Assembly: GCF_000223985.1 (NCBI RefSeq)
Contig: NZ_AFWV01000003.1
Span: forward strand, 124,001 to 188,000
Length of the DNA stretch: 64,000 bases
Source of the DNA: Thiocapsa marina 5811
GTDB lineage: Bacteria > Pseudomonadota > Gammaproteobacteria > Chromatiales > Chromatiaceae
Direction: 5' to 3'
This document shows, piece after piece, positions 42,193-51,206 of the stretch. Numbering within the stretch: position 1 is the stretch's first letter; the number at the start of each line of letters is the position of its first letter. Made by a program: the position numbers and the translations under genes. The notes under the pieces are model-generated. The model saw only the letters and a program-made list of their open reading frames with translations, ran no database searches and was not told the DNA's origin.

Positions 42193-42573
42193 CTACTCGT
42201 AGATGGTCGTGGCGACGCCGTTCATGACGGCCACCCTCGCGACACCGGCCGCGCCGAGCGGACACATGTAATTGACGATGGCGACCGTGCGCGTGTTGCT
42301 GAGCGCTTCTTCCGACATCAGCATGACGGAGCCGTCGCTCCGCGAGTTCCCGGCAACGCAGCCGCATCGAGCCAGGTCATCCGTCGTCATGCCGGGGGCG
42401 AAGGTACAGGCATCGCCGCGCGAGCTCGACGCCGTGGATTGACAGCCCGTCGCTGCAAGCACGCAAACCAGTACGCCGACGCCGACTGGACTCTGCCCAT
42501 GTCCCCCGGCACCCGGTATCCGGCATGCCCGACGGCGTCGGGGAGCCGGGACGGCGGCGACGCTGTCGGGCAT
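42193..42573 (-). CDS. Small putative lipoprotein
   Basis: The 126-residue product has an unusually long basic leader (PRRRRACRIPGAGGHGQSP), a hydrophobic stretch and a lipobox LAATGC with cysteine 44 as the lipidation site. The mature part has five further cysteines and no recognised domain. The leader contains no better start codon, and GGAAC precedes the ATG. Its gene lies three bases before the ligase-like gene, so the two are probably co-transcribed. Confidence 0.6.
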   Translation of the reverse strand: MPDSVAAVPAPRRRRACRIPGAGGHGQSPVGVGVLVCVLAATGCQSTASSSRGDACTFAPGMTTDDLARCGCVAGNSRSDGSVMLMSEEALSNTRTVAIVNYMCPLGAAGVARVAVMNGVATTIYE

Positions 42574-42585
42574 GTCGATGTTCCG

Positions 42586-42771
42586 TCACTCGGATTCGAC
42601 GTGGGTCACGGAGGAGCGCAATGCCCCGAGGATGAGCCGGCGCGCGGCCTGCTCGTCGAGGTCGGGGATGTCCCAGGCCATGATGCGGCAATACTTGCGC
42701 ACCAGATGGCGGACGTCGTCTTCGAGCTCTTTCGCGTAACGTCCCATCTCGACTTCTTCGATCGTTGCCAT
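42586..42771 (-). CDS. Small acidic protein of unknown function (61 residues)
   Basis: The product MATIEEVEMGRYAKELEDDV... is charged, helical and ends HVESE. The ATG at 42771 follows GGAG at a good distance, and the gene ends 12 bases before the lipoprotein start, which suggests a shared transcript. The frame is open 76 codons upstream, but that part has the composition of a shadow of the next gene. I recognise no family. Confidence 0.5.
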   Translation of the reverse strand: MATIEEVEMGRYAKELEDDVRHLVRKYCRIMAWDIPDLDEQAARRLILGALRSSVTHVESE

Positions 42772-42907
42772 ATCGATCTCCAATCGTTTTCGGGAGGATG
42801 TTGAATCGATTCGAATGCAAGCAAGGGCGAGCAGCTCCAAGTCGAAGCAACCGCCTGTTCGGGCAACGCTCGCGCAGGCTGTGCCGCTGCGCGACCATGC
42901 CGGAGCC

Positions 42908-43483
42908 TCAGCGAACCTCGACCTTGCCTTTGACCGATCGGATGAAGGTCGCGACCACGCCGTCGCCCACGGCCAGCTCTTCGAGGAGTGCCGGGTCATT
43001 CACCGTAAAGTCGACCGTCTCCTGCGCGCCCTGGACGCTGACCTTGCGGTTGGCCTTGTCGACCGCCGCGATCCGGCCGTAGAGGGTCATGGTGTCGGTC
43101 ATGGTGCCGGCCGGCTTCCTCCCGCGCTCGCGGTCGACGACCGTTTCTTGAGTCGTCCCGACGGCGGCCTCGTCGGGTCCCTTGACGAGATCGACGAGGA
43201 CGGCCTCGGTCTCGGTGATGGTGAGCTTGTTGCCGATCTTGATCTCGTCGAGGCGCCCGACCTGTTCAGGGACATTGATGACCTGGAACCTGCCGTCCGG
43301 CGTCTTGATCGTCAGCATGCGTCGCTCGACGTTGACGATCTCGACGATCCCGGTGATCTCCGAGGTCACCTCGGCGCCCGTCACCGGGATGACCGTCACG
43401 TCCGCCATCGCGGTCGAGGAAACGGCGGCGATCCCGCCTGCAAGTGCGAAGGCCAAGCGCATGGCCCGTGGTTTTCCATTCAT
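42908..43483 (-). CDS. Secreted protein of unknown function
   Basis: The 191-residue precursor has a signal peptide (MNGKPRAMRLAFALAGGIAAVSSTAMA) and a mature part with repeating beta-strand patterns (EITGIVEIVNVERRMLTIKTPDGRFQVINVP and MTLYGRIAAVDKANRKVSVQGAQETVDFTV). This resembles two OB- or barrel-like modules. It is probably periplasmic. The start at 43483 follows AGGGGA; the frame is open 100 codons further without support. It is divergent from the Do-family protease gene. Confidence 0.72.
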   Translation of the reverse strand: MNGKPRAMRLAFALAGGIAAVSSTAMADVTVIPVTGAEVTSEITGIVEIVNVERRMLTIKTPDGRFQVINVPEQVGRLDEIKIGNKLTITETEAVLVDLVKGPDEAAVGTTQETVVDRERGRKPAGTMTDTMTLYGRIAAVDKANRKVSVQGAQETVDFTVNDPALLEELAVGDGVVATFIRSVKGKVEVR

Positions 43484-43828
43484 GGTGTGTTCCCCTGTTG
43501 TGCGGATGGATCGACTCGGATCATCCTTTCGGAGCCGATGTTCCGTCTGCTTATACTCGTGAATGGTGCTTGCGCGATGGTGAGGTTTCTCCAACTCCCG
43601 TCGCGGAGCGAACAGCGTCGACGCACTGCTGCCGGAGCGCGAACGGTACCCCGTCGGCGCCGCTCCTGCAAGCGACCCCGCGGACGGCTCCTTGGATGAA
43701 TAAGAATTAAGGTTTCGGACATCCTCGGGCAATGGCTGCGCCCGAATACTCTCGATCCTGTTCAGCAACGTCCCGGTGCGCATCCGTCTCGATGGCGATA
43801 CCGCCCGGATATTGGTCAGGAGAATACC
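43484..43828. other. 345-base divergent intergenic region
   Basis: No gene is apparent. The region should hold the promoters of the secreted-protein gene (minus) and of the protease gene (plus). An AT-rich patch lies at about 43695-43715 (GATGAATAAGAATTAAGG), and AGGAG precedes the protease GTG. I could not identify a sigma-E promoter. Confidence 0.45.
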
Positions 43829-45367
43829 GTGTCACAACGCCGAATCACGACCCCGACTCGATCGAACGCCATGGCCCCGTGGCTGCCCTTGCGGCATCCG
43901 GGGCTCGTCAGCGCGACCCTCGCGCTTGCCCTCGCATCCGGCGCCCTGTACTGGAGCGGGCGCACTGCGGTGGCGTCGGATCAACCCATGCCGGCGGATG
44001 CGAGCGCCGCATCGGTGGCGTTTCCAGGCTTCGCGGACGTGGCCGAGCGCGTCACCCCCGCAGTGGTCAACGTCTCGGTCAAGGCCGAGCGCGCGCAGCC
44101 TATGGGTTTACGCGGCCACCCGGCGCTTCCGCCGGATGCCGACGTGCCCGAGTCCTTCCGCCGTTTCTTCGAACAGCGGGGACGGGCGATGCCCCGCGAG
44201 GTCACGGGGCAGGGGTCGGGCTTCGTCGTCGATAGCGACGGCTATGTCGTCACGAATCACCACGTGATCGAAGGTGCCGGGGAGGTGACGGTCGTCCTGA
44301 ACGACGGAACCAGCCATGTGGCACGCGTGATCGGTCGCGACATCAAGACCGATCTCGCCCTGCTCAAGATCGATGTCGATCATCCGTTGGTTGCCGTCGA
44401 GCTCGGTGATTCGAGCAAGGCGCGCGTGGGTGATTGGGTCCTCGCGGTGGGGAATCCATTCGGCCTCGGCGGATCGGTGAATGCCGGCATCATCTCCGCA
44501 CGCGGACGCGACATCAACTCCGGTCCCTACGACGACTATCTGCAGATCGATGCACCGATCAATCGAGGCAACTCCGGAGGGCCTCTCTTCGATATCGAGG
44601 GTCGGGTGATCGGCGTGAATACGGCCATCTTCTCGCCGAGCGGCGGCAATGTCGGGATCGGTTTCGCCATCCCGGCCGAGACGGTCGAGCGTGTGGTAGC
44701 CGACCTTCGCGAGAACGGGCGCGTGGAGCGCGGCTGGCTCGGCGTGCAGATCCAGCCGGTGACGGAGGAGTTAGCGGCCGGGCTCGGCCTCGAGGACGCG
44801 ACCGGGGTCTTGATTGCGGATCTCATTGCCGGCAGCCCCGCGGCCGCGTCCGATCTGCGGACCGGTGATGTCATCCTCAGTGCGTCCGGTCAGCAGCTCA
44901 CGAGCGCGAAGGATCTGGCGAAGCTGGTCGCCGCGACCAAGGCCGGGACGCCGATGACCCTGCACATCATGCGCGACGGCACGGCACGGGATCTGACGTT
45001 GACGATCGGTTCGATGCCCGAGGAGGATCGGGTCGCCGCGACCCCGAGTGACGATGCCGATGCGTCGGAGCGCCCCCGTTTGGGTCTCTATCTGTCGCCG
45101 CTCACCCCTGAGCTCCGTGCCGAGCGCGGTCTCGATGCGGATGCCGTCGGCGTGTTCGTGGCGCAGGTCGAGGCCGATAGCCCGGCCGATCGCGCGGGGG
45201 TGGAGGCGGGCAGTCTCATCTCGATGGTCGGTACGGAATCGGTCGACACCCCTGACCAGGTCGTTGCAGCGGTCCGCGAAGCGATCGAAGAGAAGCGCGA
45301 TAGCTTGATCCTGCGTGTCGAGAAGGATGGCCGGCCTCTCTTCATCGCCGTCCCCTTCGCAACCTGA
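43829..45367 (+). CDS. degP: Do-family periplasmic serine protease (DegP/MucD type)
   Basis: The 512-residue precursor has an N-terminal membrane or signal segment (about residues 25-48), a trypsin-like domain and two PDZ domains (about residues 300-390 and 410-505). The catalytic triad is visible in TNHHVIEGA (histidine), KTDLALLKID (aspartate) and NRGNSGGPLFD (serine). It degrades or refolds damaged envelope proteins. The GTG start follows AGGAGAATACC; the unusually long N-terminal leader makes a later start possible. A hairpin lies 40 bases after the stop. Confidence 0.92.
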   Translation: MSQRRITTPTRSNAMAPWLPLRHPGLVSATLALALASGALYWSGRTAVASDQPMPADASAASVAFPGFADVAERVTPAVVNVSVKAERAQPMGLRGHPALPPDADVPESFRRFFEQRGRAMPREVTGQGSGFVVDSDGYVVTNHHVIEGAGEVTVVLNDGTSHVARVIGRDIKTDLALLKIDVDHPLVAVELGDSSKARVGDWVLAVGNPFGLGGSVNAGIISARGRDINSGPYDDYLQIDAPINRGNSGGPLFDIEGRVIGVNTAIFSPSGGNVGIGFAIPAETVERVVADLRENGRVERGWLGVQIQPVTEELAAGLGLEDATGVLIADLIAGSPAAASDLRTGDVILSASGQQLTSAKDLAKLVAATKAGTPMTLHIMRDGTARDLTLTIGSMPEEDRVAATPSDDADASERPRLGLYLSPLTPELRAERGLDADAVGVFVAQVEADSPADRAGVEAGSLISMVGTESVDTPDQVVAAVREAIEEKRDSLILRVEKDGRPLFIAVPFAT

Positions 45368-45406
45368 TCGGCGGCGCGTCCCGAGCGCGTCAAGCGCCAG
45401 CCGGCC

Positions 45407-45444
45407 TCGATCGCGACCTTGCATCATCGTAAGGTCGCGATCGA
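45407..45444. promoter_or_regulatory. Perfect 14-base inverted repeat downstream of degP
   Basis: TCGATCGCGACCTT pairs perfectly with AAGGTCGCGATCGA across a ten-base loop. No T-tract follows, so it may be a factor-assisted terminator, an mRNA 3' stabiliser or an operator for the downstream two-component genes. Confidence 0.5.
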
Positions 45445-45500
45445 ACGACCGAGCGACACACGGCTTGATTGAGCCGATTCCGCGCTATCCTAATCTCTGC

Positions 45501-45570
45501 TGGCGGCTGGCGGCTGGCGGCTGGCGGCTGGCGGCTGGCGGCTGGCGGCTGGCGGCTGGCGGCTGGCGGC
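45501..45570 (+). repeat. Tandem array of ten TGGCGGC heptamers
   Basis: Exactly ten perfect copies of the seven-base unit TGGCGGC lie 55 bases before the response-regulator start. A frame starting with TTG at 45469 runs through the array into the regulator gene in phase. A unit of seven changes the reading frame and the spacing whenever a copy is gained or lost. Confidence 0.95.
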
Positions 45571-45624
45571 TGGTCGCCGAGCACCGGACCCCGACCACAT
45601 CACCCACTCCTGTGCGAGCGACCC

Positions 45625-46299
45625 ATGCGAGTCCTCCTGATCGAAGACGATCGCCAAACCGCCGACTATCTTCTGAAGGGCCTCGCCGAAACAGGCGCGG
45701 TCACCGACCATGTCGCCGACGGCCGCGCCGGTTTGCTGCAGGCCGCCGGCGGCGAGTACGACGCCCTGATCGTCGACCGTATGTTGCCCGGACTCGACGG
45801 CGTGGGCATCGTGCGGACACTGCGCGCCTCCGGCAACCGCACGCCCGTGCTCTTTCTCAGCGCCTTGGGCGAGGTCGACGACAGAGTGGAAGGTCTGCGC
45901 GCGGGCGGCGACGATTATCTTGTCAAACCCTTCGCCTTCTCCGAGCTGCACGCCCGTCTCGAGGCGCTGCTGCGTCGCGGCAAGTCCGATACACCGGAGA
46001 CGTGCCTGCGGGTCGCCGATCTCGAGATGGATCTGCTCAAGCGCGAGGTGACCCGCGCCGGGCGCGAGATCCGGCTTCAGCCGCGCGAGTTTCGGCTGCT
46101 CGAGTATCTGGTGCGGCACGCCGGCCAGGTCGTCACGCGCACCATGCTGCTCGAGCAGGTCTGGGACTATCACTTCGACCCCCAAACGAACGTCATCGAC
46201 GTCCACATCAGCCGCCTACGCGGCAAGATCGACAAGGACTTCGATCCGCCCCTGTTGCAGACGATGCGCGGTGTCGGCTACATGATTCGCGGCGCATGA
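45625..46299 (+). CDS. OmpR-family response regulator
   Basis: The 224-residue protein has a receiver domain with the phospho-acceptor aspartate in LIVDRMLPGLDG, the lysine in DDYLVKPFAF, and a winged-helix output domain (REFRLLEYLVRHAGQVVTRTMLLEQVWDYHFDPQTNVIDVHISRLRGKID). I use the ATG at 45625 giving MRVLLIEDD. It overlaps the kinase gene by four bases. QseB/TctD-type regulators are the nearest relatives; the stimulus is unknown. Confidence 0.94.
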   Translation: MRVLLIEDDRQTADYLLKGLAETGAVTDHVADGRAGLLQAAGGEYDALIVDRMLPGLDGVGIVRTLRASGNRTPVLFLSALGEVDDRVEGLRAGGDDYLVKPFAFSELHARLEALLRRGKSDTPETCLRVADLEMDLLKREVTRAGREIRLQPREFRLLEYLVRHAGQVVTRTMLLEQVWDYHFDPQTNVIDVHISRLRGKIDKDFDPPLLQTMRGVGYMIRGA

Positions 46300-47720
46300 G
46301 CGAGGCCTGGCATCCGCCGTCGGCCCTGCGTGTGCGCGCCGCCAATACTCTGCGCAGCTCGACCTTCCGCCTGGCCGTTCTCTACATGCTGCTGCTCGGC
46401 GTGTCGGTCGGCATCCTCATGGCCTTCCTCTACTGGTCGACCGCCGGCTACATGGATCGCCAGACCGCAGCGACCATCGAGGCGGAAATCCGCGGGTTGG
46501 CCGAGCAGTATCGGCGCCGCGGGCTTCCCGGTCTGTCCTCGGTGATCAGCGAGCGCGTTGCGCGCGATCCGGTCGGCTCGAACGTCTATCTCTTGGTCGA
46601 CGACAACCTCGAGCGGCTTGCCGGCAACCTCGATCGCTGGCCCAACGAGTTTCCCGACTCGGAGGGCTGGATCCGTTTCCGCTTGCGCGAGCGTGGACCC
46701 GACCGCGCCGAAGAGCATGCGGCGCGCGGACAGGTCTTTCTGCTGCGCGGTGGTCTACGGCTCTTGGTCGGGCGAGACGTGCGTGATCTCGAGGCCACGC
46801 GTGCCCTGATCTTGGATGCACTCGCTTGGGGGCTGGCGATCACCGCGGCTTTGGCCTTGCTGGGCGGATGGCTCATGAGTGCCGGTGTGATGCGGCGCCT
46901 GGAGACCATCAACCAAACCGCCGGCGAGATCATGGCCGGGGACCTCTCCCGGCGCATCCCGCTCGACGGCAGCGGGGACGACTTCGACGAGCTGGCCGCG
47001 AATCTCAACCGGATGCTGGAGCGTATCGAGCAGTTGATGGTGGGCGTGCGTCAGGTCTCGGACAATATCGCCCATGATCTGCGCACGCCTCTGACCCGGG
47101 TGAGGACCAAGCTCGAGCTGCTCTGCACCGAGCTCGACGGCTGCGAGAGCGCCCGCTCGCTCGCCGCCGAGACGATCGCCGATGCCGAGGAGATGCTCGC
47201 CACCTTCAACGCCTTGTTGCGGATCGCTCGAATCGAGTCCGGCGCCCGACGGGCCGCCTTCGCCTGCGTGGATCTCCGGCCCTTGACGGAGGATCTGGCC
47301 GAGCTCTACGAGCCACTCGCGGCCGAGAAGGGCCAGAGCCTAACGCTTCGGGTCGAGGGGCCGGCCCGGGTGATGGGTGACCGCGACCTTCTCTTTCAGG
47401 CCCTGGCCAATCTGGTGGACAACGCCATCAAATACACGTCGCCGGGCGGAGCCATCGCGCTGGCCGTAGCCTCGCAGGAGGATGGCGTGATGGTGACGAT
47501 TCGCGATTCCGGACCCGGTATCCCCCCGCACGCGCGCGAGCGGGTCCTCGATCGTTTCGTTCGGCTCGACGACAGTCGATCGACGCCGGGCAGCGGACTC
47601 GGATTGAGCCTCGTGAAGGCCGTGCTCGATCTGCATCAGGCATCGATCGCGCTCGGCGGCGAGGCGGACGGGCTTCTCGTGACGGTCCGCTTCCGCGACG
47701 CGCGTCAGCCCGCCGCGTAG
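46296..47720 (+). CDS. Sensor histidine kinase
   Basis: The 474-residue protein has two membrane segments (about residues 26-48 and 168-190) around a periplasmic loop of about 120 residues. A HAMP domain, an H-box DNIAHDLRTPLTRVRTKLE and an ATPase domain with NLVDNAIKYTSPGG, RDSGPGIPPHARERV and GSGLGLSLVKAV follow. It is the partner of the upstream regulator (ATGA overlap). The input signal cannot be read from the sequence. Confidence 0.94.
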   Translation: MSEAWHPPSALRVRAANTLRSSTFRLAVLYMLLLGVSVGILMAFLYWSTAGYMDRQTAATIEAEIRGLAEQYRRRGLPGLSSVISERVARDPVGSNVYLLVDDNLERLAGNLDRWPNEFPDSEGWIRFRLRERGPDRAEEHAARGQVFLLRGGLRLLVGRDVRDLEATRALILDALAWGLAITAALALLGGWLMSAGVMRRLETINQTAGEIMAGDLSRRIPLDGSGDDFDELAANLNRMLERIEQLMVGVRQVSDNIAHDLRTPLTRVRTKLELLCTELDGCESARSLAAETIADAEEMLATFNALLRIARIESGARRAAFACVDLRPLTEDLAELYEPLAAEKGQSLTLRVEGPARVMGDRDLLFQALANLVDNAIKYTSPGGAIALAVASQEDGVMVTIRDSGPGIPPHARERVLDRFVRLDDSRSTPGSGLGLSLVKAVLDLHQASIALGGEADGLLVTVRFRDARQPAA

Positions 47721-47747
47721 CCCGGAATCGCTGCTCTCCGATCCCCG

Positions 47748-48950
47748 CTAATAGAGTCGCACCTCCGCCATCGACTCAGCCCACTGCGCTTCGTCCGTGC
47801 GCAGGCGCTGCTCGAGGTCGCCCGGGCGGGCCTCCGAATCGTCGACCCAGTCGCGCAGGAAGCTACCGCCCGTGAGCAGGTCGATGGCGAGCCGTTCGGT
47901 CTCGTATTCGTAGGGAAAATCACGCCAGATCGGATAGTCCGGGTATTCCGATCGAATCGCCTTCAACAGAAGCGCAACCAGTCGGTACGGCTTAAAGCGG
48001 TCGTGACGGTAGCCGTCATAGTCCGTGTGGAGCTGCAGGCCCGAGCAGAGCCGGCCGGCATGCTTGTGGAACGTCGGCTCGAACCAGCAGGGGCGGATCA
48101 AAGCGCCCTCCGTCCAATCCGCGCATTCGGCGCGCATGCGTGCGAGCACACGCTCGAAGTTCACATCCGGCGCACCGACCACCTCCAGCGATACCGTCGT
48201 GCCGCGACCCTCGGAGAGTGTTGTTCCTTCCAACAAGACGGTGCCGGGGAAGCACCGTGCCATGTTGAGACTCGCCGCGTTGGGGCTCGGATTGATCCAG
48301 GGGCGCTCCATGATCGGCCAGCCGAATCCCGGGCCGACCTCGGGGCGATAGCCGTCCATCGGGATCACCTCGAGATCGATCGCGTGACCCCGGTACGCGA
48401 CAAACCAGCGCGCCAGCTCCCCGAGGGTCAGTCCGTGGCGCATGATGAGCGGACCCGCGCCGACGAAGCTCTCCCAGCCGGGCTCGAGGATGCTGCCTTC
48501 GATCGGGCGACCGGCGGGGTTGGGTCGATCCAGCACCCGGATCGCCTTCTCCGCAGCGGCGCAGGCGTCGATCAGATAGGCCAGCGTCGTGACGTAGGTA
48601 TAGATACGAGTGCCGATGTCTTGTAGATCCACCAGCAGGACATCGAAGCGATCGAGCATCGCGTCCGTCGGATAGCGCACCTTACCGTAAAGGCTGAAGA
48701 CCGGGATCCCGTGACGCGGGTCCAGCGCGTCTTCGGTCTCGATCATGTTGTCCTGCTTGTCGCCGCGCATCCCGTGCTGAGGGCCGAAGGCCGCCGTGAC
48801 GCTCAGCGCGCCCTGCGAGATCAGCGCATCCAGGCTGTGTTGTCCTGTCGAGGTCAAAGATGCCGGGTGGCCGAGCAACGCCACTCGGCGACCTCGGAGC
48901 GGTCCATGGAGGGCGGGGTCTTCCAATAGTCGATCGATGCCGAGTCTCAC
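47748..48950 (-). CDS. namZ: NamZ-type exo-beta-N-acetylmuramidase (DUF1343)
   Basis: The 400-residue product belongs to the DUF1343 family, whose characterised member NamZ removes terminal MurNAc from peptidoglycan fragments. It shows [66 protein letters not shown] and [20 protein letters not shown] see no signal peptide at the chosen start, so it may act in the cytoplasm in muropeptide recycling. It is divergent from queA. Confidence 0.9.
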   Translation of the reverse strand: MRLGIDRLLEDPALHGPLRGRRVALLGHPASLTSTGQHSLDALISQGALSVTAAFGPQHGMRGDKQDNMIETEDALDPRHGIPVFSLYGKVRYPTDAMLDRFDVLLVDLQDIGTRIYTYVTTLAYLIDACAAAEKAIRVLDRPNPAGRPIEGSILEPGWESFVGAGPLIMRHGLTLGELARWFVAYRGHAIDLEVIPMDGYRPEVGPGFGWPIMERPWINPSPNAASLNMARCFPGTVLLEGTTLSEGRGTTVSLEVVGAPDVNFERVLARMRAECADWTEGALIRPCWFEPTFHKHAGRLCSGLQLHTDYDGYRHDRFKPYRLVALLLKAIRSEYPDYPIWRDFPYEYETERLAIDLLTGGSFLRDWVDDSEARPGDLEQRLRTDEAQWAESMAEVRLY

Positions 48951-49102
48951 GATATCCAGGCGGGTGTCATTGGGATCCAGCCGTGAAGGATAACCGAAGA
49001 CGATCGGGCTTCGGGTGCTATGATGCCCGCCCGTTCGCCGACCGCCCGCTTCGAGACCTTCGTCGAAGACCGTTTGAAATCCGTTTTTTGTTTATTCGCG
49101 TC

Positions 49103-50158
49103 ATGCGCCTTCGTGATTTTCACTACGACCTGCCCTCCGATTTGATCGCCCAGCGTCCGCTGCCCGATCGCGGCGCCTCGCGCTTGCTTGCGCTCGACCC
49201 CGCAGGCGACGGGCGTCGCGACCTCTGTTTTCGCGATTTGCCGAGCTTGCTCAGGCCGGGCGACCTATTGGTCTTCAACAACACGCGGGTGATGCGGGCC
49301 CGGCTGTTCGGATGCAAGGACACCGGGGGGCGAGTCGAGATCCTGATCGAGCGTGTCCTGGAGGCGGGCGAGGCTTTGGCCCAAATCCGGGCGAGCAAGT
49401 CCCTTAAGCCGGGGCGCTGGATCGATCTCGACGGGGGGAGTCGGCTTGTCGTGCGGCAGCGCGAAGGTGATCTGTATCGGCTTGGGCTGATCGAAGGCAG
49501 CTTTCCCGAGCTCATGTCGAAGCAGGGTCATATCCCCTTGCCGCCCTATATTCAGCGTCCGGACGACGCCTCCGACGATGCGCGCTATCAAACCGTTTAC
49601 GCGCGTCACAGCGGGGCCGTCGCCGCTCCGACGGCCGGTCTGCACTTCGACGAGGCCATGTTGGTCCATCTGCGGGAAATGGGCGTCGGGTTCGCGGAGG
49701 TGACGCTGCATGTCGGCGCAGGGACGTTCCAGCCCGTTCGGGTCGATGACCTCGACCGACATGAAATGCACGCGGAATGGATCGACGTGAATGACGACGT
49801 CTGCCGTCGAGTCCATTCGGCGCGCGCGGCGGGCGGACGCATCGTAGCGGTCGGCACGACGAGCGTTCGAAGCCTCGAGAGTGCCGCAGCCGAAGGCGAG
49901 CTGGTCCCTTTTCGAGGCGATAGTCGTCTTTTTATTCGGCCCGGCTATCGGTTTCGGGTGGTGGACGCGTTGATCACCAACTTCCACTTGCCCGAATCGA
50001 CACTGCTCATGCTGGTTTCAGCCTTCGCGGGGCATCGCCCCGTGATGGATGCCTACCGCCATGCCGTGGATGCTCGGTATCGGTTCTTCAGCTACGGCGA
50101 TGCAATGTTTCTGAGTCGCAATGAGGATGGCTCGCCGGACGACTCATCGAGCCGATGA
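49103..50158 (+). CDS. queA: tRNA preQ1(34) S-adenosylmethionine ribosyltransferase-isomerase QueA
   Basis: QueA transfers and isomerises the ribosyl group of S-adenosylmethionine onto preQ1 in tRNA, the step before queuosine. The 351-residue product has the usual start [23 protein letters not shown], then [25 protein letters not shown] and [11 protein letters not shown]. The leader is T-rich and lacks a clear ribosome-binding site. The usual followers tgt, yajC and secDF are absent; an H-NS gene comes next. Confidence 0.96.
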   Translation: MRLRDFHYDLPSDLIAQRPLPDRGASRLLALDPAGDGRRDLCFRDLPSLLRPGDLLVFNNTRVMRARLFGCKDTGGRVEILIERVLEAGEALAQIRASKSLKPGRWIDLDGGSRLVVRQREGDLYRLGLIEGSFPELMSKQGHIPLPPYIQRPDDASDDARYQTVYARHSGAVAAPTAGLHFDEAMLVHLREMGVGFAEVTLHVGAGTFQPVRVDDLDRHEMHAEWIDVNDDVCRRVHSARAAGGRIVAVGTTSVRSLESAAAEGELVPFRGDSRLFIRPGYRFRVVDALITNFHLPESTLLMLVSAFAGHRPVMDAYRHAVDARYRFFSYGDAMFLSRNEDGSPDDSSSR

Positions 50159-50317
50159 GCTTCGTGTTCCGGCGAATCGGGATCGACAGCGAATTGTTCA
50201 ATCAGCGTGTGCGAGCGCGTCGAGCGTTGGCGTCAAATCGTGCGCACTGATCCTTCATTTAAGTTGTCGGATGGATCAAACCCGGCACCTCATCCGATCG
50301 CGATTTACTGTTTCTAC

Positions 50318-50345
50318 TTGACATCCATTGCAAATCGCATAAATT
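50318..50345 (+). promoter_or_regulatory. Sigma-70-type promoter for the H-NS-family gene
   Basis: A perfect -35 box TTGACA (50318-50323) is followed after 16 bases by TAAATT (50340-50345) in an AT-rich patch unlike the surrounding GC-rich DNA. Transcription would begin at about 50352. The AT-rich, bendable stretch is also the kind of site H-NS proteins bind, so self-regulation is plausible. Confidence 0.65.
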
Positions 50346-50353
50346 ATAGAGAT

Positions 50354-50381
50354 CGAGCCGCAAGACGGCTCGTTTTGATTT
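50354..50381 (+). promoter_or_regulatory. Terminator-like hairpin at the start of the H-NS-family mRNA
   Basis: CGAGCCG and CGGCTCG form a perfect 7-base stem with a CAAGA loop, followed by TTTTGATTTTT. It lies between the promoter and the GTG start. It could stop read-through from queA, or form a protective 5' stem-loop on the H-NS-family transcript, whose predicted start is within a few bases. Confidence 0.55.
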
Positions 50382-50420
50382 TTAGGGCATCACATTTCAC
50401 CCGTCTTGGAGGTATATCAC

Positions 50421-50828
50421 GTGGAGTACGCTAACCTTAGCGTCGACGAAATTCAGCAGCAGCTTGCCGAAATCGAAAGCAGCAAGGCTGAGCTGAAGCG
50501 CGCGCTGGAAGTGCGCCGTCAAGAAGCGAAATCGGAAGTCGCTCAACAGATCAAGGGCTTGATCGCCCAATACGGCTACGAATTGGAAGAAATCCTGCCT
50601 CTGGTGGAATCCAAGCGTCGACGTGTGGGCGGATCGGCCAGGCGCTCCGTCGCCGGGGGGCGGCAGTATACGCGATACATCGATCCGGAGAATACCGACA
50701 ACGTCTACGTGCGTGGTGTCCTTCCCGGCTGGATGAAGCAGAAGATGGCCGAGCAGGGTTACGACCCTTCGTCCAAGGTGGATCGCGAAGCCTTCAAAAC
50801 GAACTATCTCCAGGCGGTCGACGCCTGA
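50421..50828 (+). CDS. H-NS-family nucleoid protein
   Basis: The 135-residue product has an N-terminal coiled-coil oligomerisation region (about residues 1-60; EIQQQLAEIESSKAELKRALEVRRQEA) and a C-terminal DNA-binding domain (YTRYIDPENTDNVYVRGVLPGWMKQKMAEQGYDP). These proteins silence AT-rich and horizontally acquired DNA. I chose the GTG at 50421, seven bases after GGAGGT; a TTG five codons upstream overlaps that site. Confidence 0.92.
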   Translation: MEYANLSVDEIQQQLAEIESSKAELKRALEVRRQEAKSEVAQQIKGLIAQYGYELEEILPLVESKRRRVGGSARRSVAGGRQYTRYIDPENTDNVYVRGVLPGWMKQKMAEQGYDPSSKVDREAFKTNYLQAVDA

Positions 50829-51206
50829 GCCGCGATTGATCCGGCGATTGGCCGGGTACCATCTCGGCATCCATTTCGGTATCGAGCGGTCATAGGTCGG
50901 CCGCAAGAGCCGTTTGCAGCGTTGGATGTCGAGATGGAATGTCGGGGCGATTGCAGATCCGGAAACCCGGACATTTCAGCGGACTCCTTAAGGTCCAGAT
51001 GCGAAAAAGCGCTCGGAGCAAAGAGGTCGTCGACGGCGCTGGCTTTCATTGAGCGCATCGCGTAGACTGCGATTCTCGCATCATCCGGTCGATGCGTCGT
51101 CTCGCGGCTGACCCCACCTTTTTCCAAGGCTTCATCCTCGAACGCCTCTTTTCTGCCTAGGCCGGTCCCGTCTTCGCACGGTTTTAGGCCGGTTTCAGGA
51201 GTTTTC
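50829..51206. other. 378-base leader region of rhlE
   Basis: No gene is apparent. The last part has pyrimidine-rich stretches and CAGGAG just before the rhlE ATG. Long untranslated leaders are usual for DEAD-box helicase genes and can be cold-regulated, but no specific element was identified. Confidence 0.45.

Noticed and set aside
45501-45570. Heptamer array as a CRISPR
   Set aside because: The units are contiguous seven-base repeats with no spacers and no cas genes.
50826-50834. TGAGCCGCG at the H-NS-family gene stop as an element end
   Set aside because: No matching inverted end is found at 80-90 bases.
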